Source of the DNA: JBOFFC01 sp051648405
Lineage (GTDB): Bacteria > Planctomycetota > Planctomycetia > Pirellulales > Lacipirellulaceae
Direction of reading: 5' to 3'
Assembly: GCA_051648405.1 (NCBI GenBank)
Contig: JBOFFC010000114.1
Location: 4,250 to 68,249 of the forward strand
DNA length: 64,000 nt
Part shown: positions 48,938-57,793 of the stretch, in pieces
Layout: each line of letters begins with the position of its first letter
How positions within the stretch are numbered: position 1 is the stretch's first letter
Made by a program: the position numbers and the translations under genes
Notes under the pieces: generated by a model
What the model saw: the letters and a program-made list of their open reading frames with translations, nothing else
What the model was told of the DNA's origin: nothing
The model's database searches: none

Positions 48938-49016
48938 ATCAGTCATTCCGGGCGTCCCATGCCATTTCGAAAGAGGTGACCATGTGCAATTGTCGATCGA
49001 CACGTCCAACACATTA

Positions 49017-50117
49017 CTATTGTATTGAAAACACTTCGCCACCCGCTCTTGTAGCAGCCGCCCGATACGCTCGCCGTTCGATCCCCTCCTGGATGAATTG
49101 CACCGATCCATCGCACATCGCGAAGTTGATCCCTCCAGGATGGAGGCTCTTGAACCCGCGATACCTCCACCACTCGCGAATGATTGCGGCGGGCTCAAAG
49201 CTGGTCGGAGCGACGTTCGGCGGAATGCCGCAAGTCGCCCAATCCCCGTCAGCAAAGTAAGCCGCCGAGTGATAGTCTTCTGCAACGATGCTCTCACCGA
49301 CGAGAAACGTCTTGCTCGTGCCGTCGGAGATCTTGCGGATCGAGACCGGCTTGTAGTGCGAGTTGCGCCAAATCACGCCGTTCGCATCGATGGTGTTGTG
49401 GGCGTTGGGCGAACCAACGAGCGTGTAGTCACTGCCGCCAACCACGTCCGCGTCGCCCCATTCCGTCGGGCCGGTCTTCCCCGGCGCCTGACTCTCGTTC
49501 TCGCCAATCGGGATGATCGAGTCGCCAATGTTCCCCTTGTAGCTGGTCGTTGCGACCAACACCGGGGGCTGACTCCAGTAGAACTGCTGGTCGCTGGGTC
49601 GCGCTGAGTCATCCGACGGGCAAGTGATCGCTCCGATCTGGCGACTCGTGAAGTCGCGGATGTCGCGTCGGCCGACGCCGCGACCAGCGCCAGCGGTTGT
49701 GAAGTTCCCGGTGAAGCCCGGTTCCATTGCGTCCGAAAGAGCTTGCTCTTCGATGAACGGCAACGCGTTGGCGATCCACCCGGCGCCGCTGAAGCCGTTC
49801 TTGGTCGCCGGACTGCTGAGGTCAGGCCCGCCACCCGAAGCGCCCGGCAGCCGAGCGCGTTCGTCCCACTGACCGATGCTGATCGGGAAGTGCTGACGTG
49901 TGTCGTGGTAGTTGAGGCACGCGAGGCCCCACTGCTTCAGGTTGTTCACGCACTGCGACCGCCGCGCCGCTTCGCGGGCCGCTTGCACGGCCGGCAGCAG
50001 CAGCGCCACCAGGATGCCGATGATGGCGATCACCACCAGCAGCTCGACGAGCGTGAACGCGCGGCGCGGGGCGCGGGGCGCGGCCGGGGAGGTTCGTTGG
50101 GGTTCGCGTCGCGTCAT
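49017..50117 (-). CDS. DUF1559 prepilin-like (pseudopilin) protein
   Basis: The 366-residue protein has a basic leader and the type II pseudopilin N-terminus 'RRAFTLVELLVVIAIIGILV' followed by ALLLPAVQAAREAARR, with the prepilin peptidase site before the Phe. The DUF1559 body follows: 'CVNNLKQWGLACLNYHDT', 'DIRDFTSRQIGAITCPSDD', 'ISDGTSKTFLVGESI', and the closing 'FKSLHPGGINFAMCDGSVQF'. These proteins are hugely expanded in planctomycetes and are thought to form envelope or pilus-like surface structures; the role is unproven. ATG 50117 precedes the leader. GC content of this gene and the next looks somewhat lower than that of neighbouring genes. Confidence 0.9.
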   Translation of the reverse strand: MTRREPQRTSPAAPRAPRRAFTLVELLVVIAIIGILVALLLPAVQAAREAARRSQCVNNLKQWGLACLNYHDTRQHFPISIGQWDERARLPGASGGGPDLSSPATKNGFSGAGWIANALPFIEEQALSDAMEPGFTGNFTTAGAGRGVGRRDIRDFTSRQIGAITCPSDDSARPSDQQFYWSQPPVLVATTSYKGNIGDSIIPIGENESQAPGKTGPTEWGDADVVGGSDYTLVGSPNAHNTIDANGVIWRNSHYKPVSIRKISDGTSKTFLVGESIVAEDYHSAAYFADGDWATCGIPPNVAPTSFEPAAIIREWWRYRGFKSLHPGGINFAMCDGSVQFIQEGIERRAYRAAATRAGGEVFSIQ

Positions 50118-50206
50118 TTTGCTTTCGTTCCTTCGCGTCGTCGCCACGCGAAGCCCCGCCAGGGACCCCGCGCTCGTGTCGGGTGGGTGACTCGCAACCA
50201 TCTTTC

Positions 50207-50242
50207 TCGCCTCTAACCTCTAACCTCTAACCTCTCGCCTCT
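50207..50242. repeat. 'CTAACCT' tandem word repeat
   Basis: Three near-perfect 7-base units (ctaacct) are flanked by ctcgcct units, upstream of the DUF1559 gene. They use the same vocabulary as 48461-48487 and the ileS insertion. Confidence 0.6.
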
Positions 50243-50329
50243 TGGCGTCAGCCGCCGCGGCGCCGGCCGCCCCCGCGAGCAAAGGGGGACGGCCGGCAAC
50301 CGTTAGCGTCTCACAAACTCAAACTCGTC

Positions 50330-51214
50330 TCAGACGCGGCGACGCGCGCCGACCAGGCCCAGCGCACCCAGGACCACCAGCGCGGCAGAGGCCGGCTCGG
50401 GGATGATCTGGAAGTACTGGTTTCCGTCGATCGCGGTGAAGTCGCGGTTGGTCGGGTTGCCCAGGTTGCCCTGCGGCGGCAGGCCGCCCAGGAACTGGTT
50501 CGACCAGAAGTCGTGATTCCCGCCGTTCTGGCCGACCATGACGTTGATCACGCCACCGGTATAGCCGAGGTCCGCCAGGTCGATCCCCAACTCAAGGCCG
50601 GTCGTCACCGCCAACGCTGCAGCGCGGTTCGCGGGGCCGGTGCCGCCGCCCACGCCCGCCGTGTTGCTGCCGTTGTAGGCGACCTGGATGCCGACGGCGT
50701 TAACGCCGACGCCGGTCGTGCCCGAGCCGAAGTCGGTCCCGCCGAACACGTTCTCGTGGAAGGTCGCCGTCTGGGCGCCGAGATTCGCGAAGTCGATGTC
50801 GAACTTGCTCGATCCGCGACGAGCGATCACGTGGTAGTCGGCGGTGAAGCCGTTGTCGAACCGCAGCCCGTCCATGGCGCCAGCGCCGTCGTTGCCGGAG
50901 CTGTCGAACACGCTCTGACCACCCTGCTTCGAGTCGATGAAGATGCTCAGCTTGTTGAAGTTGGCTTCCAAGTTTCCGGTGAGCATCAGGTACAGCTTGC
51001 CGCCCGCGATCGTGCCGTAGGCCGCGTTCCATTCGCTCTGGTTGTCGCCGAACTGGGTATCGACGGTCTGGACGGCCTGGCCGAGCGGGTCGATCGACGG
51101 GCCGGGGACCGTGGCGGGGCCGCCGTACAGGCCATCGACCGTGCCATCAACGACTTGAGCGAACGTCGGGGCAGCGAGCCCCAGCACAGCAGCCAGAACA
51201 AAGAAGCGTTTCAT
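50330..51214 (-). CDS. PEP-CTERM protein related to the 43499-45016 protein
   Basis: The 294-residue protein has a signal peptide (cleavage after TFA), a single beta-rich domain starting 'QVVDGTVDGLYGGPATVPG' with 'GGKLYLMLTGNLEANFNKLS', 'IFIDSKQGGQSVF', 'INVMVGQNGGNHDFWSNQFL', and the tail 'IIPEPASAALVVLGALGLVG', ARRRV. It is a shorter paralogue of the protein at 43499-45016, lacking the dockerin-like insert. Start 'DGTVDGLYG' resembles CBM9/DOMON-like domains that bind sugars, but no binding residues can be assigned. ATG 51214 has GGAGG eight bases upstream. Confidence 0.83.
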   Translation of the reverse strand: MKRFFVLAAVLGLAAPTFAQVVDGTVDGLYGGPATVPGPSIDPLGQAVQTVDTQFGDNQSEWNAAYGTIAGGKLYLMLTGNLEANFNKLSIFIDSKQGGQSVFDSSGNDGAGAMDGLRFDNGFTADYHVIARRGSSKFDIDFANLGAQTATFHENVFGGTDFGSGTTGVGVNAVGIQVAYNGSNTAGVGGGTGPANRAAALAVTTGLELGIDLADLGYTGGVINVMVGQNGGNHDFWSNQFLGGLPPQGNLGNPTNRDFTAIDGNQYFQIIPEPASAALVVLGALGLVGARRRV

Positions 51215-51391
51215 GAGCCAAAACCTCCAAAGAAGAACCAACAGGGGAGTGACGTAAACCACAGCAAACACCACAAGGTGAACACAACCACCGGGCCGCC
51301 GCAGACGGGGTTACCCGACGCCGACAGAGCGCGATGAATCAAGGATACGGAATCGTGTTGCGGCGAAGAGGGTTCCGCCCGTCTGCCGCGC

Positions 51392-51427
51392 AAGTCGTCT
51401 GTCTTTGAAAAGTCGTCTGGTCCTGAA
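51392..51427. repeat. Two 18-base direct repeats
   Basis: The units aagtcgtctgtctttgaa (51392-51409) and aagtcgtctggtcctgaa (51410-51427) lie head to tail, followed by the first three bases of a third unit. They sit in the spacer between the FecR/LamG gene and the PEP-CTERM gene. Confidence 0.5.
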
Positions 51428-51456
51428 AAGCCGCGTCGAAAAGTGCCACTCGCGGC

Positions 51457-53412
51457 CTAGCGCGTTCCAACCGTCGCCAAAGCCACCAGCAGCGTGTGTT
51501 GTTTCTCGGTCAGCACCGCCACCGGCGACCCCACCAACGAGGCCCCGCGGTCGCGCCGGCCGGTCACGGCGCGGTATGTGGTGCCGACACGCAACTCGTC
51601 TACCTCGTGACGCTTCGAGCCGTCGAAGTTCCCGAGGCTGATCCGATCGAACGCAAAGTTCCCACGCAGCCGAGCGACCGCGTCGGCGATCCTCACCCCC
51701 CCTACCCAAACGCCGCGGGGATCACCCCCACGGGCCGAGCCGACGACGGCCGAACCATCGACCGCCGGCTCGTCGAGCAGGGAGATCGGATTGCGATAGA
51801 CCGTCACCAAGTCCAGATTTTGCGTTCCGAACTCAATCTTAACAACGAAAAAGTTAACGCCAACCGCTTCTTTGCCGAGCCGGGCGTAGTTCCCCTTACC
51901 ATAGGCGTTGTAGTTCGAGGTCGCCCCGTAGCCCGCGCCCTCGGCGCCGTTGCCGACGCAGAGCACGCGATTACCGTTGCCGTCGCCGCGGTGCAGCTCG
52001 AAGCCGTAGAACCCGTCGTCGCGGCGATCGACCCGCTGGAGGAAGCTTAGGTAAACCACTTTACCGTTGGCGCCAACGAGCCTCAGTCCGTCCTGGTTCT
52101 CGACCAGCCCGGCGGCGTCGAAGACCCCCCCGAGCGAGGTCCCCAGCGCCCGCCGGATGCGGTTCTGCTGAGCCCGCTGCGCGGCGTGCGAGCCGATCGC
52201 CCGCAGGTCGCCGTAGGCCAGGCTCCCCTCCTCGACGACGTTCGTGGCGATCTTCCCCGGCGGAAGGGCCGCCTCGATGTCGGCCCACGCCCCGGCCCAT
52301 CCGAAGCCCCCGTTCTGTCCCGACAGCGGCCCCCCCGGGTAGTCGAACCCTTCGTAGCCATAGAGCCCGTCTTGCGGGCCGCCGGTTGATTCGATCGAGC
52401 GGACGAACTGGTCGTCGTTGGCGAAGAACTTGGCGACCGTGTTCGACGCCGGACGGACGCGGGCCGCTTCGGTGGATTCGAGCCGCACGGGGTGCGTTAG
52501 GTTCTCGGCCAGCCGGGCGTCGAGCGCCCCGCGGAAGACGTGGACCTCGTCGCCGCCGTGCCCGTCGGCCGACAAGCCGAAGTGCGTCCCGAGGCCCCCT
52601 TCGGCCGAGTCGAGTTCGACCGAGATCCGCGCGGTGCGGACCGGCGCCGCGACAATCCCCGCGGGGGCCGTAGCGGCCAGCCGGCCGCTCAAGAGCACGG
52701 CGTCTTTGCTCGCGACGCCCTCCTCACCACCCCTGAATCCGATCGCCCCGTGTCGGTTGCTCGTACCGCGTCCGACCGCGCTCCCTTCGAGCCCCAACAC
52801 CGCCGGGCCCTCGAGCAGAACGCGCGACCCGTTGTCGAACGTGATCTCCGCGAGCCCGTCGACGAGCTCGATCCGCTGGCCCGCGATCAGTCGCGTGCCG
52901 AAGCCGATCGCCGCGTCGCGGGCGCTCCAACGGCAGTTCTGCGTGGCGGTGACCCGCGCGACGACCTCGTCGATCGAAGCCTCGGCGCCGGCGACCGTCG
53001 CACCGGCGGGCGCGAACGCGAGCCGCGTCACGAAGCTCGACGCCGCCGCGACCCCCACCAGGGCCGCCGCCAGCGGCAGCCACCCGCGCCCGCCGAACGC
53101 CCTCGGAAGAGTCGGTTGACGCCCGTCGGAACCAAAATCGGCCGAGAGGAGCCGCGGCCCGACGCGGTCCGTGCGGCCGGCAACCGGGTCCGTCGCGTTC
53201 ACCGCGTGCAGCTCGGCCTCGACCGCCGCGTAGGCGAGGTACTCGTTCCGGACCGCCGGGTTGCTGGCGAGCAGCGCGTTGAGCCGGGCGACGTCCGCGT
53301 CGGCGATCGTGCCGCTGAACCATTCGCCTAGGAGCGCGCGAGCCTCGCTCGGCGCTGTGTCACGCCAGCGGGGATCGTCGAAAGTGCCGTCCAGCGGGGC
53401 GCCGTCGTTCAT
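51457..53412 (-). CDS. FecR-like membrane protein paired with ECF sigma factor
   Basis: The 651-residue protein has a short cytoplasmic part (~1-95) that includes 'DADVARLNALLASNPAVRNE', typical of anti-sigma/FecR-associated N-termini in planctomycetes. One membrane helix follows (~105-130: 'WLPLAAALVGVAAASSFVTR'), then a FecR-like domain ('GQRIELVDGLAEITFDNGSR', 'LLEGPAVLGLEGS') and a long beta-rich C-terminal region with 'GYEGFDYPGGPLSGQNGGFG' and 'FDRISLGNFDG', a LamG-like sandwich. It probably senses an extracytoplasmic cue and controls the sigma factor. Its ATG overlaps the sigma stop (ATGA), so the two are co-translated. Confidence 0.82.
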   Translation of the reverse strand: MNDGAPLDGTFDDPRWRDTAPSEARALLGEWFSGTIADADVARLNALLASNPAVRNEYLAYAAVEAELHAVNATDPVAGRTDRVGPRLLSADFGSDGRQPTLPRAFGGRGWLPLAAALVGVAAASSFVTRLAFAPAGATVAGAEASIDEVVARVTATQNCRWSARDAAIGFGTRLIAGQRIELVDGLAEITFDNGSRVLLEGPAVLGLEGSAVGRGTSNRHGAIGFRGGEEGVASKDAVLLSGRLAATAPAGIVAAPVRTARISVELDSAEGGLGTHFGLSADGHGGDEVHVFRGALDARLAENLTHPVRLESTEAARVRPASNTVAKFFANDDQFVRSIESTGGPQDGLYGYEGFDYPGGPLSGQNGGFGWAGAWADIEAALPPGKIATNVVEEGSLAYGDLRAIGSHAAQRAQQNRIRRALGTSLGGVFDAAGLVENQDGLRLVGANGKVVYLSFLQRVDRRDDGFYGFELHRGDGNGNRVLCVGNGAEGAGYGATSNYNAYGKGNYARLGKEAVGVNFFVVKIEFGTQNLDLVTVYRNPISLLDEPAVDGSAVVGSARGGDPRGVWVGGVRIADAVARLRGNFAFDRISLGNFDGSKRHEVDELRVGTTYRAVTGRRDRGASLVGSPVAVLTEKQHTLLVALATVGTR

Positions 53413-53987
53413 GCCAATCCTTCGGCCGAGAGGCGGCGGTTGATGCAGTCGTGCAGTGACCGCCGGACCCGATTGAGGGCCTTGTAGACCGTGTTGAGCG
53501 GCCGGCGCAACCGCACGGCCGCGTCCTTGATCGTCGTCCGCGAGTCGCCGTAGCAGGCCCGCACGAGCTCGCGGTCGCTCGCCGCGAGGCGCTCGACGCA
53601 GGCGTGCAGCGCCATCCGCCGGGCGTCCAGCAACTCGGCCTGCTCGACGGCCTCTTCGGCCAGCAGGTCCACGACCCCCTCGGAGAGCATCCCCTGCGGC
53701 AAACCCGCGCCGTGGCGGCGCTCGGTTCGGCGGAACTTGCGGACTTGGTTTAGGGCGATGACGCTCGCCCAACGCATGAAGTTGGTCGAGGGGTCGAACT
53801 TGCGGTACTCACGCCACAAGACGACGCACACCTCTTGGAACACCTCCTCGGCGTACGCCGGGCGTCCCAGCAGGGTCACCAGGTAGGCGTACAGCCAGCG
53901 GTCATGCTGCGCGAAGATCCGCGCGAAGACAGCGCGGCCTTCTTCGTCGCTTCGGTCGTCCACCGGTAGGCGGTTGGTGACGATCAC
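53409..53987 (-). CDS. ECF-type RNA polymerase sigma-70 factor
   Basis: The 192-residue protein has sigma region 2 ('FARIFAQHDRWLYAYLVTLL', 'AEEVFQEVCVVLWREYRKFD', 'FMRWASVIALNQVRKFRR') and region 4 ('LAASDRELVRACYGDSRTT', 'IKDAAVRLRRPLNTVYKALN'). The 'FMRWASVIALNQVRKFRR' string matches the Rhodopirellula/Verrucomicrobium sigma family. The start is uncertain: GTG 53987 is chosen, but a TTG at 54062 would add 25 residues. It overlaps the FecR-like gene by four bases and leads the starch-related minus-strand block, which it may help control. Confidence 0.88.
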   Translation of the reverse strand: MIVTNRLPVDDRSDEEGRAVFARIFAQHDRWLYAYLVTLLGRPAYAEEVFQEVCVVLWREYRKFDPSTNFMRWASVIALNQVRKFRRTERRHGAGLPQGMLSEGVVDLLAEEAVEQAELLDARRMALHACVERLAASDRELVRACYGDSRTTIKDAAVRLRRPLNTVYKALNRVRRSLHDCINRRLSAEGLA

Positions 53988-54494
53988 GGAACCTGGCTTT
54001 GCTAAGGACGGACGCACTGCACTGGACGGGGCGGCGCTCGGGGAGTCGCCGGGGAGCGGCAATCAGCGGGTGTTTGAATCAGCCCCGCCCCAGTACGCAG
54101 CGCCGGACCGAACGAGCCCGAAACGACCGCTCGACTAGTCACCCGCGAGGCCACGCGGGCCTGCAACGCGACGTTAAGAGCGAACGCCCGGGAAGCTCGA
54201 CCGGGGTGATCTGGAACCAGGAAACGGGAAAAGCAGCGCCGGACAAGGGACGCTTTGACCCTCTCCATTACTACTAGGCGCGACGCTTGGGGAATTGGTA
54301 GCGGATTCGCGGGTTTTTCTGGGAAACGCGGCGGGGGCCTTGCGGCCCGCTGGAGGTTCCGCCCCTAGAGCGTCGCGCCCCGAGCCGCCGGCGTCGCGGT
54401 GGCGCTTCGCGCGAGACGCGCAGAAATCGCTTGCAGGGCGGGTAGTGTTCGCTAGTATACTGGTCGCATTTCCACTAACCCGCAGGGGCTGCCG
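53988..54494. other. 507-base divergent intergenic region
   Basis: This spacer separates the leftward sigma-factor gene from rightward comM. It contains short GC palindromes (around cccgcgaggccacgcggg near 54140) and a candidate comM promoter at 54431-54461. No gene is supported here; part of the left side may be sigma leader if the TTG at 54062 is used. Confidence 0.4.
54431..54461 (+). promoter_or_regulatory. Candidate sigma-70 promoter of comM
   Basis: TTGCAG (54431-54436) is followed after 16 bases by TAGTAT (54453-54458), or after 19 bases by TATACT (54456-54461). This AT-rich patch stands out in a GC-rich setting, 34 bases before the comM ATG. Confidence 0.4.
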
Positions 54495-56045
54495 ATGCTC
54501 GCCAAACTGCCAACCTACAGCCTCGTCGGCATCGACGCGGTCCCCGTGGTCGCCGAGGTCGATGTCTCTCCCGGGGCGGTCCCCAAGACGGTGCTCGTCG
54601 GAATGCCTCAGGCGGCCGTCCGCGAAGCGACCGACCGCAGCGAGCGGGCGATCGTCAACAGCGGCTTCGTCCGGCCCCAAGACCGGATCGTCATCAACCT
54701 GGCCCCCGCCGAGCTCCCCAAGCAGGCGGCGTCGTTCGACCTGCCGATCGCCTTGGGGGTCCTGGCGGGGAGCGGGCAGATCCCGCTCGATCGGCTCGGG
54801 AGCTACGCGGTCGTCGGCGAGCTCGCCCTCGACGGCTCGACACGCCCGGTGAAGGGGGCCCTGTCGATGGCGATGGCCGCGGCGACCCAGGCTCGCAACG
54901 GGCGTCTCCGCGGGCTGATCGTCCCGCGACCCAACGCCCGCGAGGCGGCGGTCGTCGAAGGGATCGACGTCTTCCCGGTCGATAGCCTCGCCGAGGCGGC
55001 GGCCTTCTTCGCCGGCGAGCTGGCGATCGAGCCGCAGCCGTGCGTGGTCGCCGACCTGGTCGCCGAGCAGTGCGACTACGAGCACGATTACGCCGACGTC
55101 CGCGGGCAAGAAGCGGCCAAGCGGGCCCTGACGATCGCGGCCGCCGGGGGACACAACCTGCTGATGGTCGGTCCGCCGGGCTCGGGCAAGACGATGCTCG
55201 CCAAACGGGCGCCCTCGATCTTGCCGGGCCTCTCCCCCGACGAGTCAGTCGAGACGACGCGCGTCTACAGCGCGATCGGTCGGCTCGCCGCGGGGCAGGC
55301 CCTGTTGGCGCGCCGGCCGTTCCGCGCCCCGCACCACACGATCTCCAACGCCGGGCTCGTCGGCGGGGGATCAACCCCCCAGCCGGGGGAGATCAGCCTC
55401 GCGCACCACGGCGTGCTGTTCCTCGACGAGCTGCCGGAGTTCAACCGCACAACGCTCGAGGTTCTGCGTCAGCCGCTCGAGGACGGCGAGGTGACGATCA
55501 GCCGCGCCGTGGCGACGACGACGTTCCCGGCGGACTTCATGCTGATCGCGTCCCTCAACCCGTGCCCTTGCGGCTACCGCAACGACCCGCGGCGCGACTG
55601 CCACTGCGGCGTCGTGCAGATCGAGCGGTACATGGCGAAGATCAGCGGGCCGCTGCTCGACCGCATCGACCTGCACATCGAAGTGCCGGCCGTCAACTAC
55701 GACGACCTGCGCTCGAAGCGTGCGGGGACCGACAGCCGGACGATGCGCGAGCGGGTGGTCGCCGCGCGCGCGGCGCAAGCCGTGCGAACGCGGGCCGACG
55801 GCCGGGTGCGACTGAACTCGCAGCTCTCGTCGCGCGACGTCCGTCGCCACTGCGAGCTCGACGAGATGGGGGCCCAGTTGCTCCGCGCGAGCGTCGAGCA
55901 GCTCGGCCTCTCGGCCCGGGCCCACGACAAGGTGCTGCGCGTCGCCCGCACGATCGCCGACCTCGCGGGGAGCGCCGCGATCGTCGCCGAGCACGTCGGC
56001 GAGGCGGTCAACTACCGGCTCCTGGACCGCAAGCTATGGGGCTGA
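54495..56045 (+). CDS. comM: ComM/YifB-family Mg-chelatase-like AAA+ ATPase
   Basis: The 516-residue protein has the three expected parts: an N-terminal Lon-protease-like fold ('TYSLVGIDAVPVVAEVDVSP' to ~195), the AAA+ core with Walker A 'GPPGSGKTMLAKR' (~225-232) and Walker B 'VLFLDELPEFNR', and a C-terminal helical domain ending 'RVARTIADLAGSA'. A Cys cluster 'PCPCGYRNDPRRDCHCG' (~355-375) is the usual zinc-binding insert. ComM drives branch migration of DNA taken up by transformation, in species with competence, so this fits natural DNA uptake as a source of mosaic genes here. Convergent to the MFS gene, with word-repeat DNA in between. Confidence 0.95.
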   Translation: MLAKLPTYSLVGIDAVPVVAEVDVSPGAVPKTVLVGMPQAAVREATDRSERAIVNSGFVRPQDRIVINLAPAELPKQAASFDLPIALGVLAGSGQIPLDRLGSYAVVGELALDGSTRPVKGALSMAMAAATQARNGRLRGLIVPRPNAREAAVVEGIDVFPVDSLAEAAAFFAGELAIEPQPCVVADLVAEQCDYEHDYADVRGQEAAKRALTIAAAGGHNLLMVGPPGSGKTMLAKRAPSILPGLSPDESVETTRVYSAIGRLAAGQALLARRPFRAPHHTISNAGLVGGGSTPQPGEISLAHHGVLFLDELPEFNRTTLEVLRQPLEDGEVTISRAVATTTFPADFMLIASLNPCPCGYRNDPRRDCHCGVVQIERYMAKISGPLLDRIDLHIEVPAVNYDDLRSKRAGTDSRTMRERVVAARAAQAVRTRADGRVRLNSQLSSRDVRRHCELDEMGAQLLRASVEQLGLSARAHDKVLRVARTIADLAGSAAIVAEHVGEAVNYRLLDRKLWG

Positions 56046-56082
56046 GGGCCCGTGGGCCGTTCTCGTTTATCAAGGGGAATAA

Positions 56083-56262
56083 GGGGATGACGGGGGATAA
56101 AGGGGGGACGATCCTTTGGAAGCGAGCGAGAGGCTGCGGGCAGCAGGCTGTAAGCGACAGCTTTTGGTCATTGGTGCTCGGTCATTGATGCTTCGCCAAA
56201 CGCCACCCACGGCAGCAAGCACGCCCCTCTGAAGTATCTACCTTTTATCCCCCGTCATCCCC
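56083..56262. repeat. 'GGGGATGACGGGGGATAAA' inverted repeat with inner words
   Basis: The arms 56083-56101 and 56244-56262 are exact 19-base complements. The interior holds ggcagcaggc words (class of 9606) and ttttggtcattggtgctcgg words, which recur at 62790-62820. It fills the convergent spacer between comM and the MFS gene. Confidence 0.65.
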
Positions 56263-56304
56263 CTATCTTCTTCTCCTCAAGCGTTCAGAGCAGGTGGGGG
56301 CGGA

Positions 56305-57672
56305 TCACCGCTCGACCGGTTCGACGATCGCGTCGGCGGGGCTCGGGGGGACGTCGTGGGGCCGCATTTGGGCGTCGCCTGACGCCGGCTCGGGTTCACG
56401 GAACGCAAGGGCGAAGCAAGCCGCGGCGAAGAGCCCGACCACGGCCGGGGCGAGCCAGAACTCGACCCACCGGTACGGCGGCGGCGTGACTCCCTCGGGG
56501 GTCAGAAAGTGCGCCTGGCTCCACCCGGCGGCGAGCGAGCCGACGAGGTGCCCCACTCCCGACGTAGCCAGCGCATGCAGCCCCTGCACCGCGCTGCGCG
56601 AGCGGGGGTCGGCCAAGCGGTCGATGTACAACTGTCCGGCAACGTAGATGGACACAAACGCCGGGCCGTGGATCGCGATCGCCGTGTAGACCGGCCAGCT
56701 CCAGTCTTGCGCCGCGCCGAGGGCCAGCAGCGAGTACCGCACCACCCAGGTCAGTACCCCCAAGAGGAACAACGGCTTCAGGCCGAACCGCCGCAGCAGC
56801 AGCGGCATCGTCAGCAGGCACGCGACTTCCGAGATCTGGGCGATCGTCTGCTTCGCGGCGGCGTTCTCGTACCCCGCGTAGTTCAAGTACGGATTGAGGA
56901 AGCTGCCGTACACCTGCGACGGGACGCAAGCGAGGAACGACACCGCAAGGAACACGAGCAGCGGTCGGTTGCGCAGAATCGACGGCGTCGCGGCCCCGCC
57001 CGCGCGCCCCCCGGCCTTGCGCGGCGGGGGAGTCTTCGGCAGCGTGAGCGCGTAGGCGGCCATGGCGAGCTCCGACACCAGGCCCAACAGCAACGGCACG
57101 CGGGTGTCCTCGATCTTCAGGCCGCTGAGCAGCGGCCACGCCAACCCGACGAACAGCCCCGCGCAGATCCAGGCGACCGTGCCGAACGTCCGCACGAAGT
57201 AGAAGCCTTGCTCCGACCCTTCGAGGTGCCGCATCGCGATCGCGTTGGTGAGCGACACCGTTGGCACATAGAACTGGTAAAAGACCAGCATCGCGACGAA
57301 GAACCACGTCTGGCTCTCGCTGGCGTGCATCCACCAGAGGGCCGCGGCGGAGAGCAGGTGCAACAGCGCGACGACGCGTTCGGACGAGAAGTACCGGTCG
57401 GCGACCCACCCCATGACGGTCGGCGACGCGAGCGCGCCGATCGCGGCGGCCGACCCGCTGAGGCCGACGAACCAGGCCGAGAACGCCCCCGTCCCCTGGG
57501 CGCCCGTGTTCGCCGCGAGGTACGTCGAAATCGTCACCGACCACAAACCGAGCGGCCAGTACTGCAAGAACATCATCGCCACCAGGCGGGCGAGCAGCCC
57601 CGCCGGCGCATCGCCGACGAGGGCCCCCACAAAACCCTCCCGCGGCGCTCGATTCACGGGGGGTGCTGGCAT
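56305..57672 (-). CDS. MFS transporter, nucleoside:H+ symporter-like
   Basis: The 455-residue inner-membrane protein has about twelve helices in two bundles with a charged central loop (~205-230, 'LPKTPPPRKAGGRAGG'). Early sequences 'MMFLQYWPLGLWSVTISTYL' and 'GWVADRYFSSERVVALLHLL' match the nucleoside:H+ symporter (NupG/XapB-like) branch of the MFS common in planctomycetes. The substrate may be a nucleoside or sugar. The ATG at 57672 gives an ordinary cytoplasmic N-terminus. Confidence 0.85.
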   Translation of the reverse strand: MPAPPVNRAPREGFVGALVGDAPAGLLARLVAMMFLQYWPLGLWSVTISTYLAANTGAQGTGAFSAWFVGLSGSAAAIGALASPTVMGWVADRYFSSERVVALLHLLSAAALWWMHASESQTWFFVAMLVFYQFYVPTVSLTNAIAMRHLEGSEQGFYFVRTFGTVAWICAGLFVGLAWPLLSGLKIEDTRVPLLLGLVSELAMAAYALTLPKTPPPRKAGGRAGGAATPSILRNRPLLVFLAVSFLACVPSQVYGSFLNPYLNYAGYENAAAKQTIAQISEVACLLTMPLLLRRFGLKPLFLLGVLTWVVRYSLLALGAAQDWSWPVYTAIAIHGPAFVSIYVAGQLYIDRLADPRSRSAVQGLHALATSGVGHLVGSLAAGWSQAHFLTPEGVTPPPYRWVEFWLAPAVVGLFAAACFALAFREPEPASGDAQMRPHDVPPSPADAIVEPVER

Positions 57673-57793
57673 CAAGCGGCGTTGGCGCAGGGCGGGGTCG
57701 GCTTCGGTCGCCCCGGCTGGCGGAGCGGGCGCCACGCGAAGGGCCGCGCGGGAGCAGGACGCTAACACGGCACGCCGAAACGTGGCAAGCGTG

